64,000 nucleotides of DNA from Clostridia bacterium (GTDB lineage: Bacteria; Bacillota; Clostridia; Christensenellales; Aristaeellaceae). The position numbers and the translations under genes were made by a program. The stretch spans positions 62,001 through 126,000 of the forward strand of contig JAFWQU010000015.1 in assembly GCA_017508975.1 (NCBI GenBank), written 5' to 3'. The notes beneath the pieces were generated by a model. That model was not told where the DNA came from and made no database searches. It saw only the letters and a list, made by a program, of their open reading frames with translations. Below, piece by piece: positions 39,306 through 48,263 of the stretch; the first letter of the stretch is position 1; every line of letters begins with the position of its first letter.

Positions 39306-40787
39306 ATGAAGCCAATCGGATTCGACAACGACCTGTACTACCAGACGCAGTCCGCGCACATCATGGAGCGCATCTCCCAGTTCGGAAAGCTCTATCTGGA
39401 ATTCGGCGGCAAGCTTTTCGACGACTATCACGCCTCGCGCGTGCTCCCGGGCTTCAAGCCGGACTCCAAGATCACCATGCTCAAGAAGCTCCGCGACCAG
39501 ACGGAGATCGTGATCGTGATCAACGCGGACGACATCGAGAAGAACAAGGTCCGCGGCGATATCGGCATCACCTACGACATGGACCTGCTGCGCCTGGTGG
39601 ACGCCTTTGTCGCCAACGGGCTGTATGTCGGCTCGGTGGTGCTGACGCACTTCCACGGGCAGCCCTCCGCCGTCACCTATGAGAAGAAGCTCAAGACGCT
39701 GGGACTGCGCACCTACCGCCACTATCCGATCGAGGGCTATCCGTCCAATGTGCAGTTGATCGTCTCGGACGAGGGCTACGGCCGGAACGACTATATCGAG
39801 ACCAGCCGCCCGCTGGTCGTCGTAACCGCCCCCGGCCCCGGCTCCGGCAAGATGGCCACCTGCCTGAGCCAGCTCTACCACGAGCAGAAGCGCGGCGTGA
39901 AGGCCGGGTACGCGAAGTTCGAGACCTTCCCGATCTGGAGCCTCCCCCTCAACCACCCGGTGAACCTCGCCTACGAGGCCGCGACCGCCGACCTGCAGGA
40001 CGTGAACATGATCGACCCCTGGCACCTGGAAGCCTACGGAAAGACCGTCGTCAACTACAACCGCGACGTGGAGGTCTTCCCGGTGCTGCGCGCGATCTTC
40101 GAGCGCATCTTCGGGTCCAGTCCCTACAAGAGCCCGACCGACATGGGCGTCAACATGATCGGCAGCTGCATCACGGACGACGAGGCCTGCTGCGTGGCCG
40201 CCCGGCAGGAGATCATCCGCCGCTACTACGAGGCGCAGTGCGAGCGCCGCAAGGGCAACGCCGGGGACGCGCCGGTGCGCAAGATCGAGCTCCTGATGGA
40301 GAAGGCCGGCATCTCCGTGGCGGACCGCCCGGTGGTCGCCGCCGCGAACGTCCGCGCCGCCGAGACCGGCGGTCCCGCCGCGGCCATGCAGCTGCCCGAC
40401 GGCACCGTGATCACCGGCAAGACCAGCTCCCTGCTGGGCGCCTCCTCCGCGCTGATCCTCGACGCGCTCAAGCACCTGGCCGGGATCGACGACTCGATCA
40501 AGCTGATCGCCCGCGAGGTCATCGAGCCGATCATGGAGCTGAAGGTCCGCTATCTGGGCAACCACAATCCCCTTCTGCACATCGACGAGATCCTGATCGC
40601 CCTGGCGCTGGCCGCCACCGAGAACGAGGCCGCCCGGGTCGCCTACGCCAAGCTGCCGGAGCTGGCCGGGCTGGAGGTTCACTCCTCCGTCATTCTCTCG
40701 CAGGTGGACGTGGGCGTCTTCCGCAAGCTGGGCGTGAACCTGACCTGCGAGCCCGCCTACCAGAGCAAAAAGCTCTACCACACCTGA
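39306..40787 (+). CDS. DUF1846 family protein
   Basis: A 493-residue cytosolic protein of the DUF1846 family, widespread in Firmicutes and of unknown biochemical role. The start IGFDNDLYYQTQSAHIMERI and VVVTAPGPGSGKMATCLSQL, a P-loop-like GPGSGK segment, are characteristic. The P-loop suggests nucleotide binding. It follows pgsA by 16 bases and is the last gene of the rimO operon; a strong promoter begins 4 bases after its stop. Confidence 0.93.
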   Translation: MKPIGFDNDLYYQTQSAHIMERISQFGKLYLEFGGKLFDDYHASRVLPGFKPDSKITMLKKLRDQTEIVIVINADDIEKNKVRGDIGITYDMDLLRLVDAFVANGLYVGSVVLTHFHGQPSAVTYEKKLKTLGLRTYRHYPIEGYPSNVQLIVSDEGYGRNDYIETSRPLVVVTAPGPGSGKMATCLSQLYHEQKRGVKAGYAKFETFPIWSLPLNHPVNLAYEAATADLQDVNMIDPWHLEAYGKTVVNYNRDVEVFPVLRAIFERIFGSSPYKSPTDMGVNMIGSCITDDEACCVAARQEIIRRYYEAQCERRKGNAGDAPVRKIELLMEKAGISVADRPVVAAANVRAAETGGPAAAMQLPDGTVITGKTSSLLGASSALILDALKHLAGIDDSIKLIAREVIEPIMELKVRYLGNHNPLLHIDEILIALALAATENEAARVAYAKLPELAGLEVHSSVILSQVDVGVFRKLGVNLTCEPAYQSKKLYHT

Positions 40788-40790
40788 AAT

Positions 40791-40819
40791 TTGACACTGG
40801 CAACCCGTTGTGCTACACT
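40791..40819 (+). promoter_or_regulatory. Sigma-A promoter of the PIG-L/glycosidase gene
   Basis: TTGACA-17-TACACT, 46 bases upstream of the ATG and directly after the DUF1846 stop. Confidence 0.84.
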
Positions 40820-40864
40820 GACCGGGGGGAACCCGATTCAATCACCGGAGGAGCTGTCCGCCCC

Positions 40865-43105
40865 ATGAAAAAATGGATTGCAGCGGCGCTGATCAGCCTG
40901 GCGCTGCTTCTCGTCCTTCCCTTCGCCTGCGCCCAGGAGGCCGCCGAGATCACCGGCAAGTGCACCTTCAAGACCTCCGGGAGCAAGTTCAAATTTACCC
41001 AAATGACCGACGGGAAGTACACCACCTACTGGTACACCTACAAGGCGCACCACCCCTACCTGACCATCAGCGCGCCCGCCGGCTCCCCGATCTACAGCGT
41101 CTACTGCTGCTTCCGGGAGATCCCGGACGCCTATGAGGTCCAGGTGGCGAACGGTGAGGTCTGGAAGACGGTCGCCGTGGGCGATCCCACCTACGGGCAC
41201 ATTGTCTTCGACATCCCCGGCGGCGCGAGCGCGGTGCGGATTCTCGTCACCGGCGACGCGAAGCAGGTGCTGGGCTTCAACGAGATCAACATCTTCTCCA
41301 AGGGGGATCTGCCCGCCTGGGTCCAGCGCTGGGAGGCGCCGCTGACCGACGCGGAGATTCTGTTCTTCTCCACCCACCCGGACGACGAGCTGATCTTCTT
41401 CGGCGGCGGCATCCCCACCGCGGTGGACCAGGGGCGCCGGGTGGCCGTGGCCTACCTGACCTACTCCAACACCACGCGGCGCTCCGAGCTGCTCAACGGG
41501 CTCTGGGCGCTGGGCGTGCGGAACTACCCCTATATCGGAAACTTCCGCGACAGCTTCCAGAAGACGGTCGAGAGCCAGTATAAATCCCTCGGCGGCGCGG
41601 CGAAGGTGGACGAGTGGGTCGCCTCCGTCTTCCGCCGCGCGCATCCGCAGGTGGTGGTCACCCAGTCCACGGACGGCGAGTACGGCCACCGCATGCACCA
41701 GGTGCTGGTCGATTCCGTCCGCCGCGTCTACGACAGCGTGGCGCCCGACTGGCAGATCCAGAAGCTCTATCTCCACCTCTGGCCGGAGAACGCGTCCGTC
41801 TTCGACTGGAACGTTCCGCTCGCCTCCTTCGGCGGCAAGACCGGCCTGCAGCTCGCCGACGAGACGTACACCACCTATCACATCACCCAGCGCACCAGCG
41901 GCATGAGCGTCTCGGAGACCGGCCGGGAGTACGACAACACCCGCTTCGGGCTCTGCCGGACGGAGGTCGGGCCGGACGAGATCGGCGGCGACTTCTTCGA
42001 GCACCTGGACGGCGGCGCCTCTGAGGCTCCCGTCGAGGAAACGCCCGTTGAGGAGGCACCTGTCGCGGAGGCTGCTGTCGCGGAAACGCCTGTCCCGGAA
42101 GCCGCGTCCGTTTTCGTCCTGACACCCGAACCTGCGGCCGAACCCGAGTCCGCTCCCGTGCCCGCAGCCGAGCCTGCCGCGGAGACCGGCACATGGGTCG
42201 AGACCGATCCCGACCTGGCCGGGATTCTTCCGGCGCTGACCGGCAAGGGCTTTCTCCCGGAGGGCGAGTTCATCCATGCCGACGAGGAGGCCGGTCTGTA
42301 CATCTACATCAACCGGACCCTGAAGATCGTCATCAAGCGCACCTACGAGGTGCCGGACGCACGGCATCCCTTCTACCGCTTCACCGCGGACATCTGGTGC
42401 GATGTGGAGCGGGGCGAGCTCCCCAGAACCATGTTCTCCGACCCGGCGGCTCCCCGCAGGAATCCCGCCTTCATCAGCGAGATCGCGTCGAATCAGCAGC
42501 TGGTCTTCGCCACCAGCACAGACTACTACAATTACCGGGCCGGGCAGAAGAAGTCCAGGCCCAAGTCCTACCATGTCGGCATCGAGGTCCGCAACGGCGA
42601 GATCTTCTGGGACGATCCGAATCCGAAGCCGCCGAGCATGCCAAACTACGAAACCCTGGCTTTCTACCGCGACGGCCATCTGGAGAGCCTGCTGAGTACC
42701 GAAAGGCCGGCGCAGGACTATATCGACGGCGGAGCCTACGACGTCTACTGTTTCGGGCCATGCCTGGTGCGGGACGGCAAGCTGACCGACTACGTCGCCA
42801 CCGCCAACACCAGCTACAACCCCCGCTATGCTTTCGGGGTGGTGGAGCCCGGCCATTACGTGGCTATGCTGTGCGAGGGACGGGTGAAGCGGTCCAAGGG
42901 TGTCCAGATGGCCTATCTGGCACAGCTGCTGCTGGATCACGGATGTCAGTTGGCCGTCAATCTGGACGGCGGACAGACGGCGGTGTTCGCCTTCATGGGA
43001 AAGCAGCTGAATCAGGTGGTCAAGTCGGACCCCTACGGCCGGAAGCAGATCGAGTGTCTGGCCTTCGGCACGTCCGCACAGGTCGGCACCTACGAGTGGA
43101 AATAA
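40865..43105 (+). CDS. Secreted fusion of PIG-L (LmbE-like) deacetylase and phosphodiester glycosidase (NAGPA-like)
   Basis: A 746-residue exported protein. After a signal peptide (1-24) comes a F5/8-like beta-sandwich (about 30-155, possible sugar binding), then a PIG-L/LmbE domain with the zinc-site motif FFSTHPDDELIFFGGG (about 170-385), normally an N-acetylglucosamine deacetylase. A Pro/Glu/Ala-rich linker (about 385-440) precedes a NAGPA-type domain (about 470-746) ending with LAVNLDGGQTAVFAFMGKQL, the conserved DGG segment of enzymes that cleave GlcNAc from phosphodiester-linked substrates. The product could remodel phosphodiester-linked amino sugars at the cell surface; no substrate is proven. 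ATG 40865 follows GGAGGAGC. It has its own promoter. Confidence 0.88.
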   Translation: MKKWIAAALISLALLLVLPFACAQEAAEITGKCTFKTSGSKFKFTQMTDGKYTTYWYTYKAHHPYLTISAPAGSPIYSVYCCFREIPDAYEVQVANGEVWKTVAVGDPTYGHIVFDIPGGASAVRILVTGDAKQVLGFNEINIFSKGDLPAWVQRWEAPLTDAEILFFSTHPDDELIFFGGGIPTAVDQGRRVAVAYLTYSNTTRRSELLNGLWALGVRNYPYIGNFRDSFQKTVESQYKSLGGAAKVDEWVASVFRRAHPQVVVTQSTDGEYGHRMHQVLVDSVRRVYDSVAPDWQIQKLYLHLWPENASVFDWNVPLASFGGKTGLQLADETYTTYHITQRTSGMSVSETGREYDNTRFGLCRTEVGPDEIGGDFFEHLDGGASEAPVEETPVEEAPVAEAAVAETPVPEAASVFVLTPEPAAEPESAPVPAAEPAAETGTWVETDPDLAGILPALTGKGFLPEGEFIHADEEAGLYIYINRTLKIVIKRTYEVPDARHPFYRFTADIWCDVERGELPRTMFSDPAAPRRNPAFISEIASNQQLVFATSTDYYNYRAGQKKSRPKSYHVGIEVRNGEIFWDDPNPKPPSMPNYETLAFYRDGHLESLLSTERPAQDYIDGGAYDVYCFGPCLVRDGKLTDYVATANTSYNPRYAFGVVEPGHYVAMLCEGRVKRSKGVQMAYLAQLLLDHGCQLAVNLDGGQTAVFAFMGKQLNQVVKSDPYGRKQIECLAFGTSAQVGTYEWK

Positions 43106-43156
43106 ACCGCGCGAAAGCGCAATCCTGATCAAGAGATCTCGCGGCAGGAGGTACCT

Positions 43157-44419
43157 ATGTCGAACGAGGTTATGCTGATTCGCGGAGGCATCCCGCTGGA
43201 GGGAACCGTGCGCGTCAGCGGCGGAAAAAACACATCGGTGGCGGTCATGCCGGCTACCCTGCTCTCGGATGAGCCCTGCGTCATTGAGAATCTGCCGGAC
43301 ATCAGCGACGTCCACGCGATGGTGGACATCCTGAGCTCCCTGGGGGCGAAGGTCTCGTTCCGCGACGGCCGCATGGAGGTCGATCCCACGAGCGTCTCCT
43401 CCAGCCAGGTGGGCTATGAGCATGCCCGCAGGCTGCGCGGCTCCTACTATCTGATGGGCGTCCTCCTGGGGCGCTATCACGAGTTCGAGGTCGCCCAGCC
43501 CGGCGGCTGCGATATCGGTCTCCGGATGATCGACCAGCATCTCAAGGGCTTCCGGGCCCTGGGCGCCTCGGTCGAGGAGCGCAACGGCATCGTGACCGCC
43601 AAGGCCACCCGGCTCACCGGCGCGAAGATCAACTTCGACCAGGTGACCGTCGGCGGCACCATCAACGTGATGCTCGCCGCCTGCCGCGCCGAGGGCAACT
43701 CGATCCTGCTGAACGCGGCCAAGGAGCCCCACGTCGTCGATGTCGCGAACTTCCTGAACAGCATGGGCGCCAGCATCAAGGGTGCCGGCACCGACACCAT
43801 CCGCATCAGCGGCCGGCCGAACCTGCACGGCAGCAGCTACGCGGTGATCCCGGACCAGATCGAGACCGGCACCCTGATGATCGCAGCGGCCGCAACCCAC
43901 GGCGACGTGGTGATCAGCAACTGCATTCCCACCCACATGGAGGCCCTGACCGCGAAGCTTCTTGAGATGGGCGTCCGCGTGGAGGAGCAGGGCGACGCGA
44001 TCGAGGTCCGCGGCGCGGGCCCGCACCGCGGCGTGCGCGTCAAGACCCAGGTCTACCCGGGCTTCCCCACCGACCTGCAGCAGCCCATGAGCGCCCTGCT
44101 CACCACCGCCAGCGGCGACAGCGAGATCTATGAGACGATCTTCGAGAACCGCTTCCGGCATGTGGACGAGCTCAACCGTATGGGCGCCAACATCCGGGTC
44201 TCCGGCCGTCTGGCGCTGTTCACCGGTGTTCCGGAGCTGCTCAGCGCGCCCGTCACCGTGACGGACCTGCGCGCCGGCGCGGCCCTGCTGGTCGCGGGCC
44301 TCATGGCCAGCGGCGAGACAGAGATCCACGCGCCGGAGTACATCGACCGGGGCTATGAGCACATCGAGGACAAGCTCCGCGCGCTGCACGCGGATATCCG
44401 GCGCGAGCGTCTCGGCTGA
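43157..44419 (+). CDS. murA: UDP-N-acetylglucosamine 1-carboxyvinyltransferase
   Basis: MurA carries out the first committed step of peptidoglycan synthesis, moving enolpyruvate from PEP to UDP-GlcNAc; fosfomycin targets its active-site Cys. The 420-residue length fits, with GGKNTSVAVMPATLLSDEP and the final RAGAALLVAGLMASGETEI. The Cys loop should lie near CDIGLRMIDQHLKGFRALG; here the aligned position has GGCDIG, so the Cys is present. It starts 51 bases after the PIG-L gene, with GCAGGAGG. Confidence 0.95.
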   Translation: MSNEVMLIRGGIPLEGTVRVSGGKNTSVAVMPATLLSDEPCVIENLPDISDVHAMVDILSSLGAKVSFRDGRMEVDPTSVSSSQVGYEHARRLRGSYYLMGVLLGRYHEFEVAQPGGCDIGLRMIDQHLKGFRALGASVEERNGIVTAKATRLTGAKINFDQVTVGGTINVMLAACRAEGNSILLNAAKEPHVVDVANFLNSMGASIKGAGTDTIRISGRPNLHGSSYAVIPDQIETGTLMIAAAATHGDVVISNCIPTHMEALTAKLLEMGVRVEEQGDAIEVRGAGPHRGVRVKTQVYPGFPTDLQQPMSALLTTASGDSEIYETIFENRFRHVDELNRMGANIRVSGRLALFTGVPELLSAPVTVTDLRAGAALLVAGLMASGETEIHAPEYIDRGYEHIEDKLRALHADIRRERLG

Positions 44420-44431
44420 GGAGGTGATCGC

Positions 44432-44947
44432 GTGACAGATCCCTTCGGGGTCCTGCAGCTGCGCCCGACCACGGATATCGAGGAGATCCGCCAGGCCTAC
44501 CACCGCCTGGCGCGCCTCTGGCACCCGGATCAGTTCCACACGCAGGAGGAGCAGGAGGAGGCCACCCGCAAGATGGTGGCCCTCAACCAGGCGTACACCG
44601 AATGCCTCAAGCTGGCCTCGGAGCGCGGCGGAGCCCCCTACAAGGAGAATCTCACCTGCGAGGACGCGCTGGTGCTCGGCCAGCGGCTGCTCGCCCAGAA
44701 CAATCCCCAGAGCGCGCTCCGGCAGCTTCTGCGCGCCGCGAGCCGCAACACCGAGTGGTATATCCTGCACGGAGACGCGCTCATGGCCATGGAACAGTAC
44801 GAGTCCGCCGAGCAGTCCTACCGTGAGGCGATCAGGCTCGATCCCAGCCGCGTGGACTACCGCGCCAAAGCGCTGGACGCGGTCGTCGCCGCCCGCAAGG
44901 CGCGGACGCTGACCGGCAGGATCAAGCACCTGCTGCACAAAAAATAA
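44432..44947 (+). CDS. DnaJ-domain protein with TPR-like C-terminus
   Basis: A 171-residue protein. The J domain covers residues 1-65 and has the HPD motif (RLWHPDQFHTQ), so it could stimulate a DnaK ATPase. The second half is helical with a TPR-like pattern (AMEQYESAEQSYREAIRLDP). GTG 44432 follows GAGGTGATCGC. It sits 12 bases after murA. It is not a full DnaJ, since Gly/Phe and zinc domains are missing. Confidence 0.88.
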   Translation: MTDPFGVLQLRPTTDIEEIRQAYHRLARLWHPDQFHTQEEQEEATRKMVALNQAYTECLKLASERGGAPYKENLTCEDALVLGQRLLAQNNPQSALRQLLRAASRNTEWYILHGDALMAMEQYESAEQSYREAIRLDPSRVDYRAKALDAVVAARKARTLTGRIKHLLHKK

Positions 44948-44951
44948 CGAT

Positions 44952-44984
44952 GCCCGGTCTGCAGATTACGCTCAGCCGGGCTTT
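44952..44984 (+). terminator. Possible terminator or attenuating hairpin before the FHA gene
   Basis: GCCCGG (44952-44957) pairs with CCGGGC (44976-44981), extended by CTG/CAG inside; only TTTC follows. Weak as a terminator, so partial read-through into the FHA-ftsW-PBP group is likely. Confidence 0.5.
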
Positions 44985-45008
44985 CGTGCTATCGGGAGGA
45001 GGGAGACC

Positions 45009-45572
45009 ATGTCCGCGGAATTCTACCAGGTGCTTTCGCTGGCGATGCGCTACTGGTTTGCCCTCCTGGGCATCCTGATTGTGCTGCGCTCCTTCTACTG
45101 GCTGCACAAAGACCGCCGGGCGCGGCACCGCCGGCTGCGCAGGCTGCCGGACGCCGGACTCATCGGCGAGATGGTCGTGCTCTCCGACCTGGAGGGCATG
45201 CCCGCGCAGACCGCGCTGGCGGTCCCCTACGAGGGGATTCTCGGCTCCGTCCGCGGCTGCGACATTCCCCTGCCGGCGCCGGGCATCCAGGCCAGGCACC
45301 TGGATTTCTGGTACGACAGCCGCCAGGGTCTGATGATCCGTCCCCGCAAAAACCGCTACTGCACCGTGGACGGCGAGGAGGCCAGCTTCCGGCACCCCCT
45401 GGCGATGGGCCACGGCTCGATCCTGCAGCTGGGTCCCGCCGCGCTGCGGCTGCGGCTCTTCGCGGGGCTGGAGACGGAGTACCACGCGCGCTTCCAGGAC
45501 GACGTCCTGCCGCCCACCGAGGCAATGCACTACGGGGTGCAGCCGGGAAAGGAGCCTGACCATGAGAGCTGA
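45009..45572 (+). CDS. Membrane-anchored FHA-like domain protein
   Basis: A 187-residue protein with one transmembrane helix (about 15-33, FALLGILIVLRSFYWL) and a cytosolic forkhead-associated fold (about 75-155): GILGSVRGCDIPL keeps the Gly-Arg pair, but the usual Ser-x-x-His reads QARHLDFWYD, and the Asn-Gly pair reads VDGEE. Loss of the Ser makes classical phospho-Thr binding uncertain. It overlaps the FtsW-like gene by 11 bases. The FHA-FtsW-PBP order resembles the FHA/rodA/pbpA clusters of Actinobacteria and some Clostridia. Confidence 0.75.
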   Translation: MSAEFYQVLSLAMRYWFALLGILIVLRSFYWLHKDRRARHRRLRRLPDAGLIGEMVVLSDLEGMPAQTALAVPYEGILGSVRGCDIPLPAPGIQARHLDFWYDSRQGLMIRPRKNRYCTVDGEEASFRHPLAMGHGSILQLGPAALRLRLFAGLETEYHARFQDDVLPPTEAMHYGVQPGKEPDHES

Positions 45573-46806
45573 GAAACGCCGGGACCCCGGCCAGCGGCTC
45601 ACGATGGTCGTGTGCCTGTTCTATTTCAGCGCTTTCCTGCTGCTTTTCCTGCGCGATTTCGTCTGGCAGGGGCTGGCGCTGGCTTTTGCGGTGCCCTTCA
45701 CGATCTTTCTGAGCAACCGCCTGCTGCCGAAACTCTTCCCCGCCGACGGCCTGCTGCTGGCGCTGGCGCATTTTCTCTGCGCCCTGGGCATACTCGTGCT
45801 CTATGACACCAACCCGGCCTACGCCTACAGCCAGACGGTCTCCTACGGCGTCAGCGTGGCCGCCATGTTTTTCTGCGTCTGGGCGGTGCGCATCGTCCGC
45901 AGCCGTCGGATCCCGGTGTTTTTCCTGGCCGTGCTCTCCCTGGGGCTTCTGGCCGCGCCGCTGGTCTTTGGCCGGGAGATCTACGGCGCCAAGAACTGGA
46001 TCTTTGTGGGCAGCGTGTCCGTCCAGCCCAGTGAGGTCGTCAAGCTCAGCCTGCTGGTGGTGCTGGCCTACTGCATGGCCCGCCGGCGCTTCTGGAGCTG
46101 GTTTCTCTTCGCCCTCGGCTGCCTGGGGCTGCTGATGCTGCAGAAGGACCTGGGGACCGCGCTGTTGTACTACTCCGTGGGGATGCTCATGTTCTTCGCC
46201 AGCGATGGCTCCGTCTGGATCCTCGCCGCCGGCACCCTCGGCGGCGCGGGCGCGGCGGTCATGGGCTTCCGGATGTTCGCGCACGTCAAGCGCCGCGTGG
46301 CCATCTGGCGCAACCCCTGGGCCAACTACGACGGCGCGGGCTACCAGCTGGTGCAGGGCCTGATGGCCATCGCCTCCGGGGACCTCTTCGGCGTTGGGCT
46401 TGGCCTGGGCTCGCCGCGCACGATCCCGGTCTACCACACGGACTTCATCTACGCGGTCATCTGTGAGCAGTTCGGCATGATCTTCGGGCTGTGCGTGCTG
46501 GCGATCTACGTCGCACTGGTCTGGCGCGGCGCCACGATCGCCATGGCCGCACGCCACAGCTTCCACGGCCTGCTCGCCCTGGGCGCGACGCTGATGCTCG
46601 GGCTGCAAACCTTTGTAATTATCGGCGGCGTGCTGAAGCTGATCCCGCTGACCGGCGTCACCCTGCCCTTCATCAGCTACGGCGGCTCCTCCCTGGTGTC
46701 CAGCATGTGCCTCATCGGGCTGATCCAGGGCGTGGCGAGCCTCAACGAGGACGATCTCATGGAGGACACCGAGATCGCCCTCGGCAGAGAGGAGATGAGC
46801 ATGTGA
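45562..46806 (+). CDS. FtsW/RodA/SpoVE-family peptidoglycan polymerase
   Basis: A 414-residue SEDS-family glycosyltransferase with about ten hydrophobic helices, which polymerises lipid II together with a class B PBP, encoded next. Conserved parts are GAKNWIFVGSVSVQPSEVVK, QKDLGTALLYYSVGMLMFF and SYGGSSLVSSMCLIGL. The position before a PBP gene suggests a partner pair. FtsW, RodA and SpoVE cannot be told apart from this sequence alone, so I give no symbol. Confidence 0.93.
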   Translation: MRAEKRRDPGQRLTMVVCLFYFSAFLLLFLRDFVWQGLALAFAVPFTIFLSNRLLPKLFPADGLLLALAHFLCALGILVLYDTNPAYAYSQTVSYGVSVAAMFFCVWAVRIVRSRRIPVFFLAVLSLGLLAAPLVFGREIYGAKNWIFVGSVSVQPSEVVKLSLLVVLAYCMARRRFWSWFLFALGCLGLLMLQKDLGTALLYYSVGMLMFFASDGSVWILAAGTLGGAGAAVMGFRMFAHVKRRVAIWRNPWANYDGAGYQLVQGLMAIASGDLFGVGLGLGSPRTIPVYHTDFIYAVICEQFGMIFGLCVLAIYVALVWRGATIAMAARHSFHGLLALGATLMLGLQTFVIIGGVLKLIPLTGVTLPFISYGGSSLVSSMCLIGLIQGVASLNEDDLMEDTEIALGREEMSM

Positions 46807-48263
46807 AGCAGCAGCGGCTCCGCTACAAGCTGTTGGCGCTCTTCGTATTCTGTCTCTTCGCGCTGCTGGCCGTCTACGGCTGCTACAGCATCCTGACCTA
46901 CGGCAACCGCTGGTTCGCCTCCAGCCGGAATCCGCGGGTGCGCGCCCAGAAGGAGCAGGTCGCCGCCGGGGATATTCTGGACCGGGACGGGCTGCTGCTC
47001 GCCACCACCGACGCCTCCGGCACCCGGCATTACGCGGAGGACGAGGCTGTCCGCCGCGCGATGGTCCACCTCCTCGGTGACAGCGAGGGCCAGGTCTCCA
47101 ACGGCGTGGAGGCCTTCCAGACCAACTATCTCTACGGGTTCGACGATTCCCTGCTGGATCTGGCCGGAGGGCTCGTGAGCGGCAGCCCGCGGACCGGGAA
47201 CACGGTCCGGCTGACCGTCTCCGCGCCGCTGTGCGCCGAGCTCGCGGCCGCCTTCGACGCGCACGCCGGCTCCGCCGGAAAGCGCGGCGCGGCGGTCGTG
47301 CTCAACTGGAAAACCGGCGCGGTGGAGGCGCTGACCAGCCGCCCGTCCTTCGACCCCGAGGCGATCACCGCCGCGATCAAGGGCGACCCGGGCCAGCCCT
47401 TCTGGAACCGCGCGACCCAGGCGGTCATTCCGCCCGGCTCCACCTTCAAGGTCGTGGCCGCGGCGGCCGCGCTGGAGCAGCTCTCCGGCATCGAGGAGGT
47501 CTCCTTCACCTGCACCACCGACGTGCTCGACTTCGGGGACCACGTGATCGCCGACTACGGCGGCGGCTCCCACGGCACGGTCCGCCTGCGGGAGGCGTTC
47601 ATCCAGAGCTGCAACAAGATGTTCGCCAACGTGGCCGTCAACGTGGGCTGGCGGGGCATGCTCCGCACGGCCGAGCGCTTCGGTTTCAACGACAATTTCC
47701 TGTTCCGGGACCTGGTGGTGGAGAATTCTTCCTATCCCACCTCCGCTCCCAGCAGCTATGAGCTGGCGGCCTGCGGCTTCGGACAGTCCGGCATCGCGGC
47801 GACCCCGCTGCACCTGTGCATGATCGCCGCTGGCGTGGCCAACGGCGGCGTGATGATGGAGCCGCGGCTCCTGCAGGAGGTGACCAGCGCCTCCGGCCGC
47901 CGCAAGCTCTCTTTCTCCTCCAGCCCCTACCGCACCTGCATGCCCGCTTCGGTCGCGGGGAAGCTGCAGGAGTACATGCGCGCGGTGGTGACCCAGGGCA
48001 CCGGAAGGCAGGCCGCCGTCAGCGGACTGAAGGTCTGCGGAAAGACCGGCACCGCCGACTCGACCCTGGACGGGAATCCCGTCACCTACGGCTGGTTTAT
48101 CGGCTATCTCGACGAGGAGGATCTCCCCTACGCCATCTGCGTGCTGGTGGAGGACCTGGACAGCGGCGTCTCCGGCGGCAGCGCCGCGGCGCCCATCGCG
48201 GCGGACGCGTTCCGCTGGCTGCGCGACCACCGCACCCCGGAAGGAGGGACGGCTGCGCCATGA
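46803..48263 (+). CDS. Class B penicillin-binding protein (PbpA-like)
   Basis: A 486-residue membrane-anchored transpeptidase that cross-links peptidoglycan. One N-terminal transmembrane helix (LLALFVFCLFALLAVYGCYS) is followed by a short dimerisation region and the transpeptidase domain with the catalytic serine motif PGSTFKVVAA (SxxK), SCN (SxN) and GKTGTADST (KTG). It starts at GTG 46803, overlapping the FtsW stop (GTGA). The size and partner gene match PbpA-type proteins of Actinobacteria and Clostridia. Confidence 0.94.
   Translation: MKQQRLRYKLLALFVFCLFALLAVYGCYSILTYGNRWFASSRNPRVRAQKEQVAAGDILDRDGLLLATTDASGTRHYAEDEAVRRAMVHLLGDSEGQVSNGVEAFQTNYLYGFDDSLLDLAGGLVSGSPRTGNTVRLTVSAPLCAELAAAFDAHAGSAGKRGAAVVLNWKTGAVEALTSRPSFDPEAITAAIKGDPGQPFWNRATQAVIPPGSTFKVVAAAAALEQLSGIEEVSFTCTTDVLDFGDHVIADYGGGSHGTVRLREAFIQSCNKMFANVAVNVGWRGMLRTAERFGFNDNFLFRDLVVENSSYPTSAPSSYELAACGFGQSGIAATPLHLCMIAAGVANGGVMMEPRLLQEVTSASGRRKLSFSSSPYRTCMPASVAGKLQEYMRAVVTQGTGRQAAVSGLKVCGKTGTADSTLDGNPVTYGWFIGYLDEEDLPYAICVLVEDLDSGVSGGSAAAPIAADAFRWLRDHRTPEGGTAAP

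Noticed and set aside
40838..44938. A 1366-residue minus-strand open frame
   Set aside because: Antisense of the PIG-L fusion, murA and the DnaJ-like gene; only shadow composition.
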